Made by a program: the position numbers and the translations under genes. The notes below the pieces were generated by a model that saw only the letters and a list, made by a program, of their open reading frames with translations, had not been told where the DNA came from and did not search any database. Of a DNA stretch of 64,000 bases, positions 26,709 to 35,976 are shown piece after piece. The DNA is taken from NCBI RefSeq assembly GCF_011617705.1, contig NZ_CP050154.1, positions 1,116,001-1,180,000 of the forward strand. Reading direction: 5' to 3'. How positions within the stretch are numbered: position 1 is the stretch's first letter; each line of letters starts with the position of its first letter. The DNA comes from Brevibacterium limosum. Its GTDB lineage: Bacteria; Actinomycetota; Actinomycetes; Actinomycetales; Brevibacteriaceae.

Positions 26709-27343
26709 GCGACCGGAACCGCTCGACGCTCGGTGGCGTCGGTGAGATCGACGAGGAGGTCGCCGTTGAGACGGAAGGCCTCCATGGTCTCGGCAATGAC
26801 GACCTGCTCGTCGCCGCCGGTCGACGCCACCTGATCGAGGAGTCTGCGGTAGGCGTCCTTGTACGGCTTCGTCTTGCCGAGCGCCGAGAAGTCCCACATC
26901 GTCAGTGAGGTCGCGGGCAGGCTGTAGTGCCGACCCATGAGGGTGCCGATCGCCTGGCCGCCGGAGAGATCCCCGAGGTAGCGCGTGTAATGGTGGGCGA
27001 TGACCTGTTCGGCCCGCTCGAGCCCGGCAAGGTGCGCGGCATAGGCGGCAGCGCCGGACATCACGGGCAGCTCCGCGCCGTCGAGAGCGGCGAGGTCGGC
27101 CTCGATGCGCTCGGAGCGGAAGAGGTTCACATCGTGGAAGGGCGCGAAGACCGGATCGTCGGCGAACTCCCGCGACTTGGACTCGAGGACGGCATAGATG
27201 ACCTCGTACTGCTTGAGCAGGAGAGCGTAGGCTCGCGAGTCGAGCCGTCCTTCCATGAGATCGACCATGAAGGTGGTGTGCTCGACCTCGTCGTGGATGG
27301 TGGCGGTGCTGGCCTTGAGGCGAGCGGAGAACGGTTCAGACAT
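26705..27343 (-). CDS. hmuO: Heme oxygenase (biliverdin-producing)
   Basis: 212 aa. It opens heme to biliverdin, CO and Fe(II), releasing iron from host or environmental heme. ATIHDEVEHTTFMVDLM matches the proximal-His helix of corynebacterial HmuO (His17 here), and HHYTRYLGDLSGGQAIGTLM is the distal helix with the flexible GDLSGG (residues 124-130). The start at 27343 has AAGGA 8 nt upstream. A near-consensus DtxR/IdeR box lies about 80 bp upstream, so iron repression is likely. No heme-uptake genes are adjacent, which is unusual for hmuO. Confidence 0.94.
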   Translation of the reverse strand: MSEPFSARLKASTATIHDEVEHTTFMVDLMEGRLDSRAYALLLKQYEVIYAVLESKSREFADDPVFAPFHDVNLFRSERIEADLAALDGAELPVMSGAAAYAAHLAGLERAEQVIAHHYTRYLGDLSGGQAIGTLMGRHYSLPATSLTMWDFSALGKTKPYKDAYRRLLDQVASTGGDEQVVIAETMEAFRLNGDLLVDLTDATERRAVPVA

Positions 27344-27421
27344 GATAAATCCTTGGGGGAGTGCGGCCAACCGAATGTCGGCTCGCCGCCGAGGTGGTGT
27401 GATCGGCATCATTGCGTGTCT

Positions 27422-27440
27422 ATAGCTTAGCCTAACCTGA
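27422..27440. promoter_or_regulatory. DtxR/IdeR-type iron box
   Basis: The 19-bp sequence ATAGCTTAGCCTAACCTGA matches 16 of 19 positions of the DtxR palindrome consensus TTAGGTTAGCCTAACCTAA. It lies about 80 bp upstream of the heme oxygenase ATG (minus strand) and about 60 bp upstream of the aldo/keto reductase ATG (plus strand), so it could control either or both. Confidence 0.75.
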
Positions 27441-27498
27441 GTTCCGGGAGGTGATCCGGTCCCGAAGTCGCCGAGGTCAAACGGGTAGGCTGGAGCGC

Positions 27499-28446
27499 AT
27501 GACACATATGCAATTGGCAGATACCGATCTCTTCGTCCATCCTCTCCAATTGGGCGGCAACCCCTTCGGTTGGGGCGCGGATCGGGATCAGAGCTTCGCT
27601 GTCCTCGATGCCTATGCCGAGGCCGGCGGAAACTTCATCGACACCGCCGATGCGTACTCGGCGTGGGTCGAGGGAAACTCGGGCGGAGAATCCGAGACCA
27701 TCATCGGCGAATGGATGAAGGCTCGCGGCAATCGCGACGAGATGGTCATCGCCACCAAGGTCGGCATGCACCCGAAGGGTCAGGGCCTCGACCCGGCGAA
27801 CATCCGCAACTGCGTCGATGACTCCCTGCGCCGACTCGGCACCGACCGCATCGACGTCTACTACGCCCACAAAGACGATGACGACGTCGACCAGGTCGCC
27901 GTCGCCGAGACCTTCGACGCTCTCGTCCGCTCCGGCAAAGTCAGCTACCTCGGGGCATCGAACTTCAGTCTCGAACGACTGCAGAAGGCACGGAAGATCT
28001 CGACGAAGCTCTCGCTGGCCTGCTACCGGGTCGTCCAAGACCGGTTCAATCTCGTCTCTCGTGCCGCGGTCGACCCGCAGAAGCAGGCGTACCTGCGAAC
28101 TGAGGGCATGGCCGAACTGCCCTTCCACTCACTGGCCTCCGGATTCCTCACCGGCAAGCACACCGGCGGCGACGCCACCGGCAGCGTCCGCGGTGAACGT
28201 GTGGCCGATTTCGTCGACGACCAGAAGGCGCTCGGTGCCCTCGAAGTCCTCCACGACGTCGCCGCCGACCACGGTGCGTCGATGACAGCCACGGCCATCG
28301 CCTGGCAGCTCACTCACGATTTCATCCCCTCGACGATCGCCTCGGCGCGTGTGCCCGAACAGCTCACCGAGCTGCTCGCCGGAACCGAGATGCAGCTGAG
28401 CACCGACGAGAAGGACGCCCTCGACGGAGCCTGGGTGGAAGCATGA
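27499..28446 (+). CDS. Aldo/keto reductase
   Basis: 315 aa TIM-barrel NADPH-dependent oxidoreductase. LQLGGNPFGWG, FIDTADAYSAW (Asp and Tyr of the catalytic tetrad), IATKVGMH (Lys), DVYYAHKDDDDV (His) and the cofactor segment SARVPEQLTELL are visible. The substrate is not predictable. TAGGCT ends 7 nt before the ATG, suggesting a leaderless start, although GGAG also lies close. Its stop overlaps the next gene by ATGA, making an operon with the SRPBCC protein, tsaD and a NUDIX gene. Confidence 0.9.
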   Translation: MTHMQLADTDLFVHPLQLGGNPFGWGADRDQSFAVLDAYAEAGGNFIDTADAYSAWVEGNSGGESETIIGEWMKARGNRDEMVIATKVGMHPKGQGLDPANIRNCVDDSLRRLGTDRIDVYYAHKDDDDVDQVAVAETFDALVRSGKVSYLGASNFSLERLQKARKISTKLSLACYRVVQDRFNLVSRAAVDPQKQAYLRTEGMAELPFHSLASGFLTGKHTGGDATGSVRGERVADFVDDQKALGALEVLHDVAADHGASMTATAIAWQLTHDFIPSTIASARVPEQLTELLAGTEMQLSTDEKDALDGAWVEA

Positions 28447-29018
28447 GTGAGACCGGCCCACGCCTGGTCACCTGGGAGAACGGAACCGACCTCGTCATCG
28501 AGCTGCCGGTGGCCCGCGACGTCGAAAGCGTCTGGGACGCCCTGACCGACAGCGAGACCGCACGGACATGGTTCGCGCCGTTCCGCCTCGGCGAGGAATC
28601 GGCAGATGCGGGGGACGATGTCGATGTGCCCGCTTCCCGGCCGCTCACCTTCGAGCTCGAGGACGCCGACTTGGACGGCACTGTCCTCAGCTGCGAAGAG
28701 TACGACCACGTACTGCTCGAACTCGAAGCCTTCGGAGTTCTGGGCATCCGGCTCCTGCCGGTCGAAGGAGATTCGGGTGAGGAGACCCTGCTGGTGTTCA
28801 CCCACAGCGCCGCCGACGTCGAATCTGCTCGAGCCCAGGCAGCCGAATTCGGCCCCATGTGGGACACCCACCTGCGTCTGTTCGCGCGGGCCCTCGGCCT
28901 CGAAATCGACGAGGCGACCGAACCCGAACTCAACGCCGCCTACTCCGATCTCTCGCTCGACGTTGCGGATTCCGGGGACAGCACGGATTCGGCCGACGCT
29001 GACGAGGCCGGATCATGA
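28443..29018 (+). CDS. SRPBCC-domain protein (AHSA1-like)
   Basis: 191 aa. The START/Bet v1-like helix-grip fold is suggested by [48 protein letters not shown] and [13 protein letters not shown]; members bind hydrophobic ligands or modulate partners. The last 30 residues are acidic and disordered ([17 protein letters not shown]). ATGA overlaps with the aldo/keto reductase before it and tsaD after it imply co-translation. A specific role is unknown. Confidence 0.8.
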   Translation: MSETGPRLVTWENGTDLVIELPVARDVESVWDALTDSETARTWFAPFRLGEESADAGDDVDVPASRPLTFELEDADLDGTVLSCEEYDHVLLELEAFGVLGIRLLPVEGDSGEETLLVFTHSAADVESARAQAAEFGPMWDTHLRLFARALGLEIDEATEPELNAAYSDLSLDVADSGDSTDSADADEAGS

Positions 29019-30097
29019 GCGAACCACTCGTTCTCGGCATCGAATCCTCGTGCGACGAAACCGGGGTCGGCATCGTCCGTGGTCGCACACTGCTGACGAA
29101 TACCGTGTCCTCGTCGATGGACGAGCACGTCCGCTTCGGCGGAGTCGTGCCCGAAGTCGCCTCCCGCGCCCATGTGCAGGCGATCGGTCCGGCCATCGCC
29201 TCGGCGTGTGAGACCGCCGAGGTGGAGCTTGCCGATATCGACGCCGTCGCCGTGACCGCCGGGCCGGGTCTCTCCGGTGCGCTCATGGTCGGGGTCGGTG
29301 CGGCCAAAGGGCTTGCGGCGGCTCTGAACAGACCGCTCTACGGCGTCAATCATCTGGCTGCGCATGTGGCCGTCGACCTCGTTGCCGAGGACATCGACGG
29401 ATTGACCACGCCGACGACCATCGCCCTGCTCGTCTCTGGAGGTCACACGGAGATCCTGCGCATCGGCGATGTCGTCGACGACATCGAGCTCCTCGGCGCC
29501 ACGATCGACGATGCCGCAGGTGAGGCCTTCGACAAGACCGCGCGCTTGCTGGGACTGAACTACCCGGGCGGACCGAACATCTCAAAGGCCGCGCTCGGGC
29601 TGCTCGATGGCACCGGTGTGCCCGGCGACCGGAATGCTGTGAAGTTCCCGCGCGGACTCGCGAAGAAACAGGACCTCCGTGATCCGGAGCGCCGGTACAA
29701 CTTCTCATTCTCCGGGCTCAAGACCGCGGCCCTGCGTGAGGTGACGAAAGCGGAGACTCTGGGAGCCGACCTGCGGGTGGCCGATATCGCCGCCGGATTC
29801 GAAGACGCCGTCGTCGACGTGCTCGTGACCAAGACTCTGCTCGCCGCCGCCGACACCGGGATCAACCACGTCGTCCTCGGCGGGGGAGTGGCCGCGAATA
29901 CTCACCTCCGGGAGGTGCTGACTGTTCGCTGCGCCGAAGCTGGCGTGACTCTGCGGGTGCCGCCCCTGGCCCTGTGCACGGATAATGGAGCCATGGTCGC
30001 AGCCCTCGGTGCGGAGCTGGTCTCCCGCGGAATCGGGCCGAGCGACCTGTCATTCGCTGCCGTCTCCTCATTGGATGTCGATCATGTCCTCGTCTGA
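29015..30097 (+). CDS. tsaD: tRNA N6-adenosine threonylcarbamoyltransferase TsaD
   Basis: 360 aa. It transfers the threonylcarbamoyl group to A37 of ANN-decoding tRNAs. [28 protein letters not shown], the metal site NHLAAH (His113, His117), [33 protein letters not shown] and [14 protein letters not shown] are all intact. It is separated from tsaE-tsaB-rimI by three genes, which is unusual for Actinobacteria. The NUDIX gene starts within its last 14 nt. Confidence 0.96.
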   Translation: MSEPLVLGIESSCDETGVGIVRGRTLLTNTVSSSMDEHVRFGGVVPEVASRAHVQAIGPAIASACETAEVELADIDAVAVTAGPGLSGALMVGVGAAKGLAAALNRPLYGVNHLAAHVAVDLVAEDIDGLTTPTTIALLVSGGHTEILRIGDVVDDIELLGATIDDAAGEAFDKTARLLGLNYPGGPNISKAALGLLDGTGVPGDRNAVKFPRGLAKKQDLRDPERRYNFSFSGLKTAALREVTKAETLGADLRVADIAAGFEDAVVDVLVTKTLLAAADTGINHVVLGGGVAANTHLREVLTVRCAEAGVTLRVPPLALCTDNGAMVAALGAELVSRGIGPSDLSFAAVSSLDVDHVLV

Positions 30098-30638
30098 GAA
30101 CGACCCGAACAGCGCCGCCGAGCGGAACGCACGGGCGGCGAAGTCAACGCGTCTGCCTGACGGTCGACCGCCTCGGCGATCAGGTGATGGTTGGACGTAC
30201 GGGGCGGATGGGCAGAAGCATTGGGGGCTCAACGGGGCCGCGGGGCTCATGCTCGTCGATCCCGAGCGCGGTGTGCTCATGCAGCATCGGGCGCTGTGGT
30301 CGGTCGAAGGCGGGACCTGGGGATTCCCCGGCGGCGCCCGCGATATGGGTGAGTCGGCGGTCGAGGCCGCGGTCCGCGAGTCGTGGGAAGAGGCCGGGGT
30401 GCCTGACGAGGACGGATCGGGCATCGAGATCCTCGAGACGCATGTGCTCGATCTTGACACCTGGTCGTACACGACGGTGATCGCGAGGACCCTGCGCCGC
30501 TTCGACGCTGTCATCAGCGACCCCGAGAGCATCCAACTGTCGTGGGTGCCGCTGGACGAGCTCGACGACTATGAGCTGCACCCCGGAGTCGCCTCCGCGC
30601 TGCCGACTCTGCTGGAGCTGCTCCGCCCGCACCTGTGA
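30084..30638 (+). CDS. NUDIX hydrolase
   Basis: 184 aa. The NUDIX box [20 protein letters not shown] continuing EAGV fits GX5EX7REUXEEXGU and binds the divalent metal for cleaving nucleoside-diphosphate-linked substrates. [19 protein letters not shown] precedes it. A basic N-terminal region of about 35 residues comes before the domain. The start is taken at ATG 30084, overlapping tsaD by 14 nt; ATG 30075 is an in-frame alternative and neither has a clear ribosome site. The substrate is unknown; a housekeeping or ADP-ribose/dNTP cleaning role is typical. Confidence 0.88.
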   Translation: MSSSENDPNSAAERNARAAKSTRLPDGRPPRRSGDGWTYGADGQKHWGLNGAAGLMLVDPERGVLMQHRALWSVEGGTWGFPGGARDMGESAVEAAVRESWEEAGVPDEDGSGIEILETHVLDLDTWSYTTVIARTLRRFDAVISDPESIQLSWVPLDELDDYELHPGVASALPTLLELLRPHL

Positions 30639-30710
30639 GTGGGCTTCCGGCGGGGTGGCTTGACGGCTGCTTGTTCGCAGTGCCCACGTTGGGAGGTGTC
30701 TCTTCGGTGG

Positions 30711-30770
30711 ATTGTTTGGTCGATCCACGGTGATTCAGGCTCCCAGAACGCCGTGGATCGACCCAGAAAT
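30711..30770. repeat. 60-nt dispersed palindrome, family B copy 1
   Basis: 16-nt arms at 30711-30726 and 30755-30770 (13 of 16 complementary) around a 28-nt centre whose ends (ACGG.../...CCGT) also pair. Same design and core (GGTCGATCC / GGATCGACC) as 45747-45806 and 56109-56168. It sits between the convergent NUDIX and YbdK-type genes; the rest of 30639-30887 shows no gene. Confidence 0.85.
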
Positions 30771-30887
30771 CGAGGGAGGAGGCCGGTTGGCACCGACGCG
30801 GGTGCGCCGGGACGCTCAGAGGCTCTCAAGAGGCGCGCCGAGACGCTCGCGGGCACCGAAGCGGCAGGCCGGCGCCCCGCAACCCCC

Positions 30888-32015
30888 TCAGCTGTACGAG
30901 TTGCGCAGGTCGCCGATGAGGGAGCGGGTCACTTCGGTCAGCGAACCGGTGGCACCGAAGACCTTCTGCAGACGCTGGTAGGGCACACCGCGTTCGATGA
31001 TCGAGGTGATCGAGTGCAGCTCGGGCGCGCAGCCCAACCGCTCGGCCACGGGGGAGAGGCGTTCGATCTCATCGGCCAGGCACTCGGTGACGAGGCGCTC
31101 GTCGGCCGCGGCGTTCTCGATGATGATCGCGTCCATGCCGTAGCGGGCCGCGCGCCATTTGTTCTCGTTGTGGAACCAGTCGGGCATCGTCGGCAGCGTC
31201 TCACCGGCGTCGAGGCGATCGGACATGTCATCGACGAGGCACTGGATGAGTGCGGTGATCGCGAGGATCTCCTCGAGCGTCGGCAGCCCGTCGCACACGC
31301 GGACCTCGACGGTGCCCCAGTGCGGAGCCGGCCGGATGTCCCAGCGGATCTCGTTGATGTTGTCGATGATCCCGGTGGTGAGCATGTCGTCGACGTACTT
31401 CTCGTAGTCGCCCCAGGCCTCGAACTGGAAGGGCAGGCCGGCGGTGGGCAGCTGCTGGAACATCATCGCCCGGTTCGAGGCGTAGCCGGTGTCAGTGCCA
31501 CCCCAGAACGGGGAGGATGCAGACAGAGCCTGCAGGTGCGGGACGTAGGCGAGCAGGGCGTTGACGATCGGCAGCACCTTGTCGCGTGAGTCGATGCCGA
31601 CGTGGACGTGGACGCCGAAGATCAGCATGTTCCGACCCCACCACTGGGTGCGGTCGACGAGTTCGAGATAGCGGTCCTTGGCACGGACCTCCTGCGACTG
31701 CCACTGGGCGAAGGGATGCGTGCCCGCCGACATGAGCTCGACGCCGCGGTTCTCGGTGAGCGTCCGCAGCGCCCCGATCGAAGCGGCCAGATCCTCGGCG
31801 ACCGTCGCAACCTGGCTGTGCACACCGGTGACGAGCTCGATGGTGTTCGTGAGCATCTCACCGACGATGTGCTTCTCGAACTCGGGAGCATGCTCGGCCA
31901 CATCCGCCAGCAGGTTCTCGGCTGCCGGTGTCAGGTCCAGGCTGCGGGAGTCCAGCAGAGCCAGTTCCCACTCGACACCGAGGGTGGAGCGGGGAGAGCG
32001 TGCGAAATCGACCAT
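30888..32015 (-). CDS. YbdK-type carboxylate-amine ligase (glutamate--cysteine ligase family 2)
   Basis: 375 aa, the typical YbdK/GCS2 length. TLGVEWELALLDSRSLDL, EMLTNTIELVTGVH, SAGTHPFAQWQSQ, FGVHVHVGI, EIRWDIRPAPHWGTVEVRVC and NKWRAARYGMDA are family hallmarks. Such enzymes ligate glutamate and cysteine weakly in vitro; the physiological product in Actinobacteria is uncertain. The start at 32015 is chosen because TATGAT ends 6 nt upstream (leaderless) and the family begins here; upstream in-frame codons add unrelated residues. Confidence 0.9.
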   Translation of the reverse strand: MVDFARSPRSTLGVEWELALLDSRSLDLTPAAENLLADVAEHAPEFEKHIVGEMLTNTIELVTGVHSQVATVAEDLAASIGALRTLTENRGVELMSAGTHPFAQWQSQEVRAKDRYLELVDRTQWWGRNMLIFGVHVHVGIDSRDKVLPIVNALLAYVPHLQALSASSPFWGGTDTGYASNRAMMFQQLPTAGLPFQFEAWGDYEKYVDDMLTTGIIDNINEIRWDIRPAPHWGTVEVRVCDGLPTLEEILAITALIQCLVDDMSDRLDAGETLPTMPDWFHNENKWRAARYGMDAIIIENAAADERLVTECLADEIERLSPVAERLGCAPELHSITSIIERGVPYQRLQKVFGATGSLTEVTRSLIGDLRNSYS

Positions 32016-32021
32016 GGATCG

Positions 32022-32027
32022 ATCATA
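32022..32027 (-). promoter_or_regulatory. -10 hexamer for a leaderless YbdK-type ligase mRNA
   Basis: TATGAT on the minus strand, close to the TATAAT consensus, exactly 6 nt before the ATG at 32015. No Shine-Dalgarno site. Confidence 0.55.
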
Positions 32028-32150
32028 ATCGCGCCGACCCGTTTCGCCTGATTCTGCGGTGCGATTCGGACTGTGGGATCCGCCCCGACACTGAGCCGGA
32101 GCGCCCTTACCTCCGTACCGGGAACGGCCCCTGCCGACCGCACGCATCCC

Positions 32151-33248
32151 TCACGCGGCCTGACGTTCACCCTCCCCGAGGCGGCGCCCCGAATCGGTGT
32201 CGAACAGATGCAGGCGAGCCGCTTCGGGGGAGACCCGCACGGTATCCCCGCGGCGGATCGTCGACCGCCCGGCGACACGGGCGACGACCGTCTTCTCCCC
32301 GCCGGGCAGCTTCGCCCGGCCGTGGACATAGGCATCGGCACCGAGCTCCTCGACGAGATCCACCGTCACCTCGAGCCCCTGGGCATCGGTGACCTGCAGA
32401 TCCTCCGGTCGGATCCCGACGGTGACCGTCTCACCCGTGACCTGCTCGCGCTGGCCGTCCGTCAGTGACAGATCCACCTCGCCGAGGCGCAGCCCCGTCC
32501 CCTCGACCGGAACCTCGATGAGGTTCATGGCAGGCGAGCCCATGAAGCCTGCGACGAAGAGGTTCGACGGTCGGTCATAGAGGTTCGCCGGCGTATCGAC
32601 CTGCTGCAGGCGGCCATCGGCGAGGACCGCGACCCGGTCGCCCATCGTCATCGCCTCCACCTGATCGTGGGTGACGTAGACGGTGGTGACACCGAGGCGG
32701 CGCGTCAGCGAGGCGATCTGCGCGCGAGTCTGCACCCGCAGCTTCGCATCGAGGTTCGACAGCGGCTCGTCCATGAGGAAGACCTGCGGGGACCGGACGA
32801 TCGCTCGGCCCATCGCCACACGCTGCCGCTGCCCACCGGACAGGGCCTTCGGTCTCCGGTCGAGGAACGCCTCCAAATCGAGCAGGCGGGCAGCCTCCTC
32901 GACGCGTTCGTCCCTCTCCTTCTTCGCAACGCCGGCGATTTTGAGGGCGAAGGCCATGTTCTCCCGCACGCTCATGTGCGGGTAGAGCGCATAGTTCTGG
33001 AACACCATCGCAATATCGCGCTCCCTAGGGGAGAGGTCCGTGACGTCGTGGTCGCCGATGCGGATGTGCCCGGAATCGACGGGTTCGAGTCCGGCGAGCA
33101 TGCGCAGGGTCGTCGACTTCCCGCAGCCCGAGGGACCGACGAGGACGAGGAGCTCGCCATCGGCGATGTCGAGGCTGATCTCGTCGACGGAGGGCGTCAG
33201 CGCTTCAGGATACTGACGCAGTGCTTTGTCGAAGGTGACTGTGGCCAT
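32151..33248 (-). CDS. Polyol/sugar ABC transporter ATPase (MalK/UgpC type)
   Basis: 365 aa. Walker A GPSGCGKST, Q-loop VFQNYALYPHM, signature LSGGQRQRVAMGRAI, Walker B VFLMDEPLSNLDAKLR and H-loop YVTHDQ are present, followed by a C-terminal TOBE/OB regulatory domain (residues 240-365) as in MalK-type ATPases. It would energise the permease pair encoded at 37449-39331, which has no ATPase of its own. AAAGG is 8 nt upstream of the ATG. It is third in the leftward operon regulator-xylB-ATPase, 6 nt after xylB. Confidence 0.93.
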   Translation of the reverse strand: MATVTFDKALRQYPEALTPSVDEISLDIADGELLVLVGPSGCGKSTTLRMLAGLEPVDSGHIRIGDHDVTDLSPRERDIAMVFQNYALYPHMSVRENMAFALKIAGVAKKERDERVEEAARLLDLEAFLDRRPKALSGGQRQRVAMGRAIVRSPQVFLMDEPLSNLDAKLRVQTRAQIASLTRRLGVTTVYVTHDQVEAMTMGDRVAVLADGRLQQVDTPANLYDRPSNLFVAGFMGSPAMNLIEVPVEGTGLRLGEVDLSLTDGQREQVTGETVTVGIRPEDLQVTDAQGLEVTVDLVEELGADAYVHGRAKLPGGEKTVVARVAGRSTIRRGDTVRVSPEAARLHLFDTDSGRRLGEGERQAA

Positions 33249-33254
33249 GTGTTC

Positions 33255-34853
33255 TCAACCTTTCACGGATGCGGTCGCACCCGAAGATCCACGGTGATCG
33301 GGCAGTGAGTGATGAGCGGTGGACAGTGATCCGCGGGTGGGGGAAACGTCGGCGGGCGAATCCTCGACAGGCGTCTGGTGGGCATAGGAGGCGTACTGCT
33401 CTCGCACCCGAGACGGCCGCGGATGCAGAGTGGCGACGAGCTCGACCTGCCAGTCCGGCACTACGCCGGTGAGAGTCCACGCCGCCTGCCGGGCCGCGCC
33501 GATGGCGACGTACTCGGCCTGTTCGGGAACGTCGATGGGGACGGTGAAGATGTCTCGGGCGACCTCCCGGACGGCCGGATTGCGCGCGGCTCCGCCGATG
33601 AGCAGCAGCCGTTCGGCGACGATGCCCTGAGCCTGGACCGCATCGAGGCCGTCGGCGAGCCCGCACAGCATCCCTTCGACGAAGGCGCGGGCGACGTTCT
33701 CCGCCGAGGCGTTGCTGAGAGTCATCCCCTCGAGTCGGGCCGTCGCATCGGGCAGATTCGGGGTGCGCTCGCCCTCGAAGTAGGGCACGAGGGTGATCCC
33801 TTTCGCGCCCGGAATCGAGGACAGGGCCAGGGCGGCGACCTCGTCGTGGCTGATGCGCAGCAGCGTGCTCGCCGAGACGAGGACCCGTGCGGCGTTGAGG
33901 GTCGCCACCAGCGGCAGGCGACCGCCGTCGGCCGAGGCGAATCCGGCGACCGCGCCGGTGGCATCGGCGACGGGCAGGTCGGTGGTGCCGAAGACCGTGC
34001 CCGAGGTGCCGATCGAGATGACGACATCGCCCGAGGTGACCCCGAGTCCCAGGGCCGCCGCCGCATTGTCGCCGGCTCCGGGCCCCACGACGATTTCGTC
34101 CGGACTGTGCCCGGCCGCCTCGTTGGGGGAGAGGACGCGTGGAAGGACGATCGCCGAGGCGGCTTCCCCAACGATGTCCCCATCCGTGTCCGCGGCGCAC
34201 GGCAGGCCTGCCGCTTCGCGGGCCGGGACACCGAAGGCGGTGCGGAAGAGATCGAAATCGTAGCGGGAGGTGCCCGGGTCGAAGTAGGCGGTGCCGCTGG
34301 CGTCGGAGGCATCGGTGACCAGGGCGTCGAGCACAGGACCACGGGCGGAGGAATCGGCGGGGCCGTATCCGAGGAATCGCCAGGTCAGCCAATCGTGGGG
34401 CAGAGCGACGGCGCTGACCCTCTCGGCATTGTCCGGTTCGGCATCGCGCAGCCACCGCAGCTTCGCGGCGGTGAAGGAGGCGACGGGCAGGATCCCGGTG
34501 CGGGCGACGAAGTCCTCGACCCCCACCTCGGCGATGAGATCCCGGGCCGCAGCCTTGCTGCGCAGATCGTTCCACAGCAGCGCATCACGGATGACGCGGC
34601 CGTCGGCGTCGAGGGCGACGAGTCCGTGCTGCTGGCCGCTGATGCTCAAGCCCGCGACGTCATCGAGTCCGCCGGCAGCTGCGATCGCGGTCTGCAGGGC
34701 GGTCCACCAATGCTCGGGATCGACCTCGGTGCCGGGAGGGTGCGGGGCCGAACCGGTGCGGATGACGGCACCGGAGGTCGGGTCGGCGATGACGACCTTG
34801 CAGCTCTGGGTCGAGGAGTCGACGCCGGCGACGAATCTGCGCTTCGTGCTCAT
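33255..34853 (-). CDS. xylB: Xylulokinase
   Basis: 532 aa FGGY-family kinase. FVAGVDSSTQSCKVVIADPT is the ATP phosphate-1 motif, and SISGQQHGLVALD, IGTSGTVFGTTD and LLIGGAARNPAVREVARDIF are FGGY landmarks. It phosphorylates D-xylulose to xylulose-5-phosphate for the pentose phosphate pathway. Next to a polyol transporter and a mannitol/arabinitol-type dehydrogenase, it argues that the polyol is oxidised to xylulose (for example D-arabinitol). No xylA isomerase is nearby. The ATG overlaps the regulator stop (ATGA). Confidence 0.92.
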   Translation of the reverse strand: MSTKRRFVAGVDSSTQSCKVVIADPTSGAVIRTGSAPHPPGTEVDPEHWWTALQTAIAAAGGLDDVAGLSISGQQHGLVALDADGRVIRDALLWNDLRSKAAARDLIAEVGVEDFVARTGILPVASFTAAKLRWLRDAEPDNAERVSAVALPHDWLTWRFLGYGPADSSARGPVLDALVTDASDASGTAYFDPGTSRYDFDLFRTAFGVPAREAAGLPCAADTDGDIVGEAASAIVLPRVLSPNEAAGHSPDEIVVGPGAGDNAAAALGLGVTSGDVVISIGTSGTVFGTTDLPVADATGAVAGFASADGGRLPLVATLNAARVLVSASTLLRISHDEVAALALSSIPGAKGITLVPYFEGERTPNLPDATARLEGMTLSNASAENVARAFVEGMLCGLADGLDAVQAQGIVAERLLLIGGAARNPAVREVARDIFTVPIDVPEQAEYVAIGAARQAAWTLTGVVPDWQVELVATLHPRPSRVREQYASYAHQTPVEDSPADVSPTRGSLSTAHHSLPDHRGSSGATASVKG

Positions 34854-35806
34854 AGTGATTCCTCGGGCCCGGTCGCCTCGGCGAGGATCTCATCGGCCAG
34901 CGCCCGGTCGACGATCGCGACATCGAGGATCCCGGCGGCACAGGCCGCGCGGAGGGCCCGGGCGCGTTCGGCTCCGCGGGCGACGCCGACGGTCGTCGTG
35001 GCGTTCCGGAGCTGGTCGAGGGTGACGGCGATGACGCGGTCGTCGATCGTGGTCACGTCCTCACCGGCGGCGTCGAAGAGACGGCCGGACACCTCGGCGA
35101 TGGCGCCGTCGTCGATGCCGGCCTGGCGCTGGGCAGGCGAGCACTTCTCCCACACCGAGGACAGGCCCTCGGCCCAGGAAGCCACGGAGACCACGGCGAG
35201 GTCGAGATCATCGGCGGCGGCCAGAGTGCCCGAGATCTCGGGCAGGGCGCGCAGGTCGTCGGCGGTCCCGGCCTCGGTGACGAGCAGCGGGGCCGGCAGG
35301 CGGACCATGCTCACGGCCGGATCCTGTCCGAGTCGGGTGAAGATCTCCGAGCTGGGTCGGTGCGATTCCAGGCGAAGGGCACCGGCGAGCTGGACGATCG
35401 TGCACCGGGGCAGGGCCGGAGTGAAAGCGGCTGCGGAATCGAGCGTGCGCGACCAGGACAGGCCGATGCGCATTCCCGCGTGAGCGTGGCGCCCGACAAG
35501 CGACAGTGCGGCCCGGCCCATCTGCTGGGAGGCCAGGGCCTCGTCGGGGATGTCGACGATGACGACCGAGTCCAGTCCCAGAGTTTCGGCGACCTGATCG
35601 GCCAGCCCGTCGGCTTCGCCGGCGTCGGCTTCGATGGTGATGGTCACGACTCCGGTGTCGACGGCTTCTTGGAGGAGGCGGGCGACCTGGAAGCGGCTGA
35701 GTCCGTTCGCCTTGCCGATCTCGACCTTCGACCGGCCCTCGAGATAGTGGTCGCGGGCCAGCCGCGCGAGAAAGCGGCGATGGCGGGCGGTGGGCACTGT
35801 GCTCAT
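34850..35806 (-). CDS. SorC-family sugar-responsive transcriptional regulator
   Basis: 318 aa. The N-terminal helix-turn-helix (RDHYLEGRSKVEIGKANGLS, then RFQVARLLQEAV) is followed by a SorC-type effector domain related to sugar-phosphate isomerases (GRHAHAGMRIGLSWSRTLDS, GVARGAERARALRAACAAGI). The start at 35806 is chosen for the strong GGGAGGA 4 nt upstream; an upstream ATG at 35845 lies inside an operator half-site. It likely binds the palindrome at 35891-35914 and controls both polyol operons in response to a polyol or a sugar phosphate. Confidence 0.9.
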   Translation of the reverse strand: MSTVPTARHRRFLARLARDHYLEGRSKVEIGKANGLSRFQVARLLQEAVDTGVVTITIEADAGEADGLADQVAETLGLDSVVIVDIPDEALASQQMGRAALSLVGRHAHAGMRIGLSWSRTLDSAAAFTPALPRCTIVQLAGALRLESHRPSSEIFTRLGQDPAVSMVRLPAPLLVTEAGTADDLRALPEISGTLAAADDLDLAVVSVASWAEGLSSVWEKCSPAQRQAGIDDGAIAEVSGRLFDAAGEDVTTIDDRVIAVTLDQLRNATTTVGVARGAERARALRAACAAGILDVAIVDRALADEILAEATGPEESL

Positions 35807-35839
35807 GGTCCTCCCGTCGGCGTCGACGACATCGTGTTC

Positions 35840-35914
35840 GCTCATATGTGAAGTGTTGCACATCTGATTGGTTCGTGACACAGTATTGCACATATGAGCA
35901 CCGATGCTCATATG
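35840..35914. promoter_or_regulatory. Palindromic operator region of the polyol operons
   Basis: CATATGAGCA-CCGA-TGCTCATATG (35891-35914) is a perfect 10-bp inverted repeat. A third half-site, GCTCATATGTG, lies at 35840-35850. They sit between the divergent regulator and binding-protein genes, where the SorC-family protein would act on both promoters. Confidence 0.7.
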
Positions 35915-35976
35915 ATTTTCTCGCAGCGAACCCGATGGCGGGCAGCAATCCCGCAAGGACGAGGGAAGGCACAACG

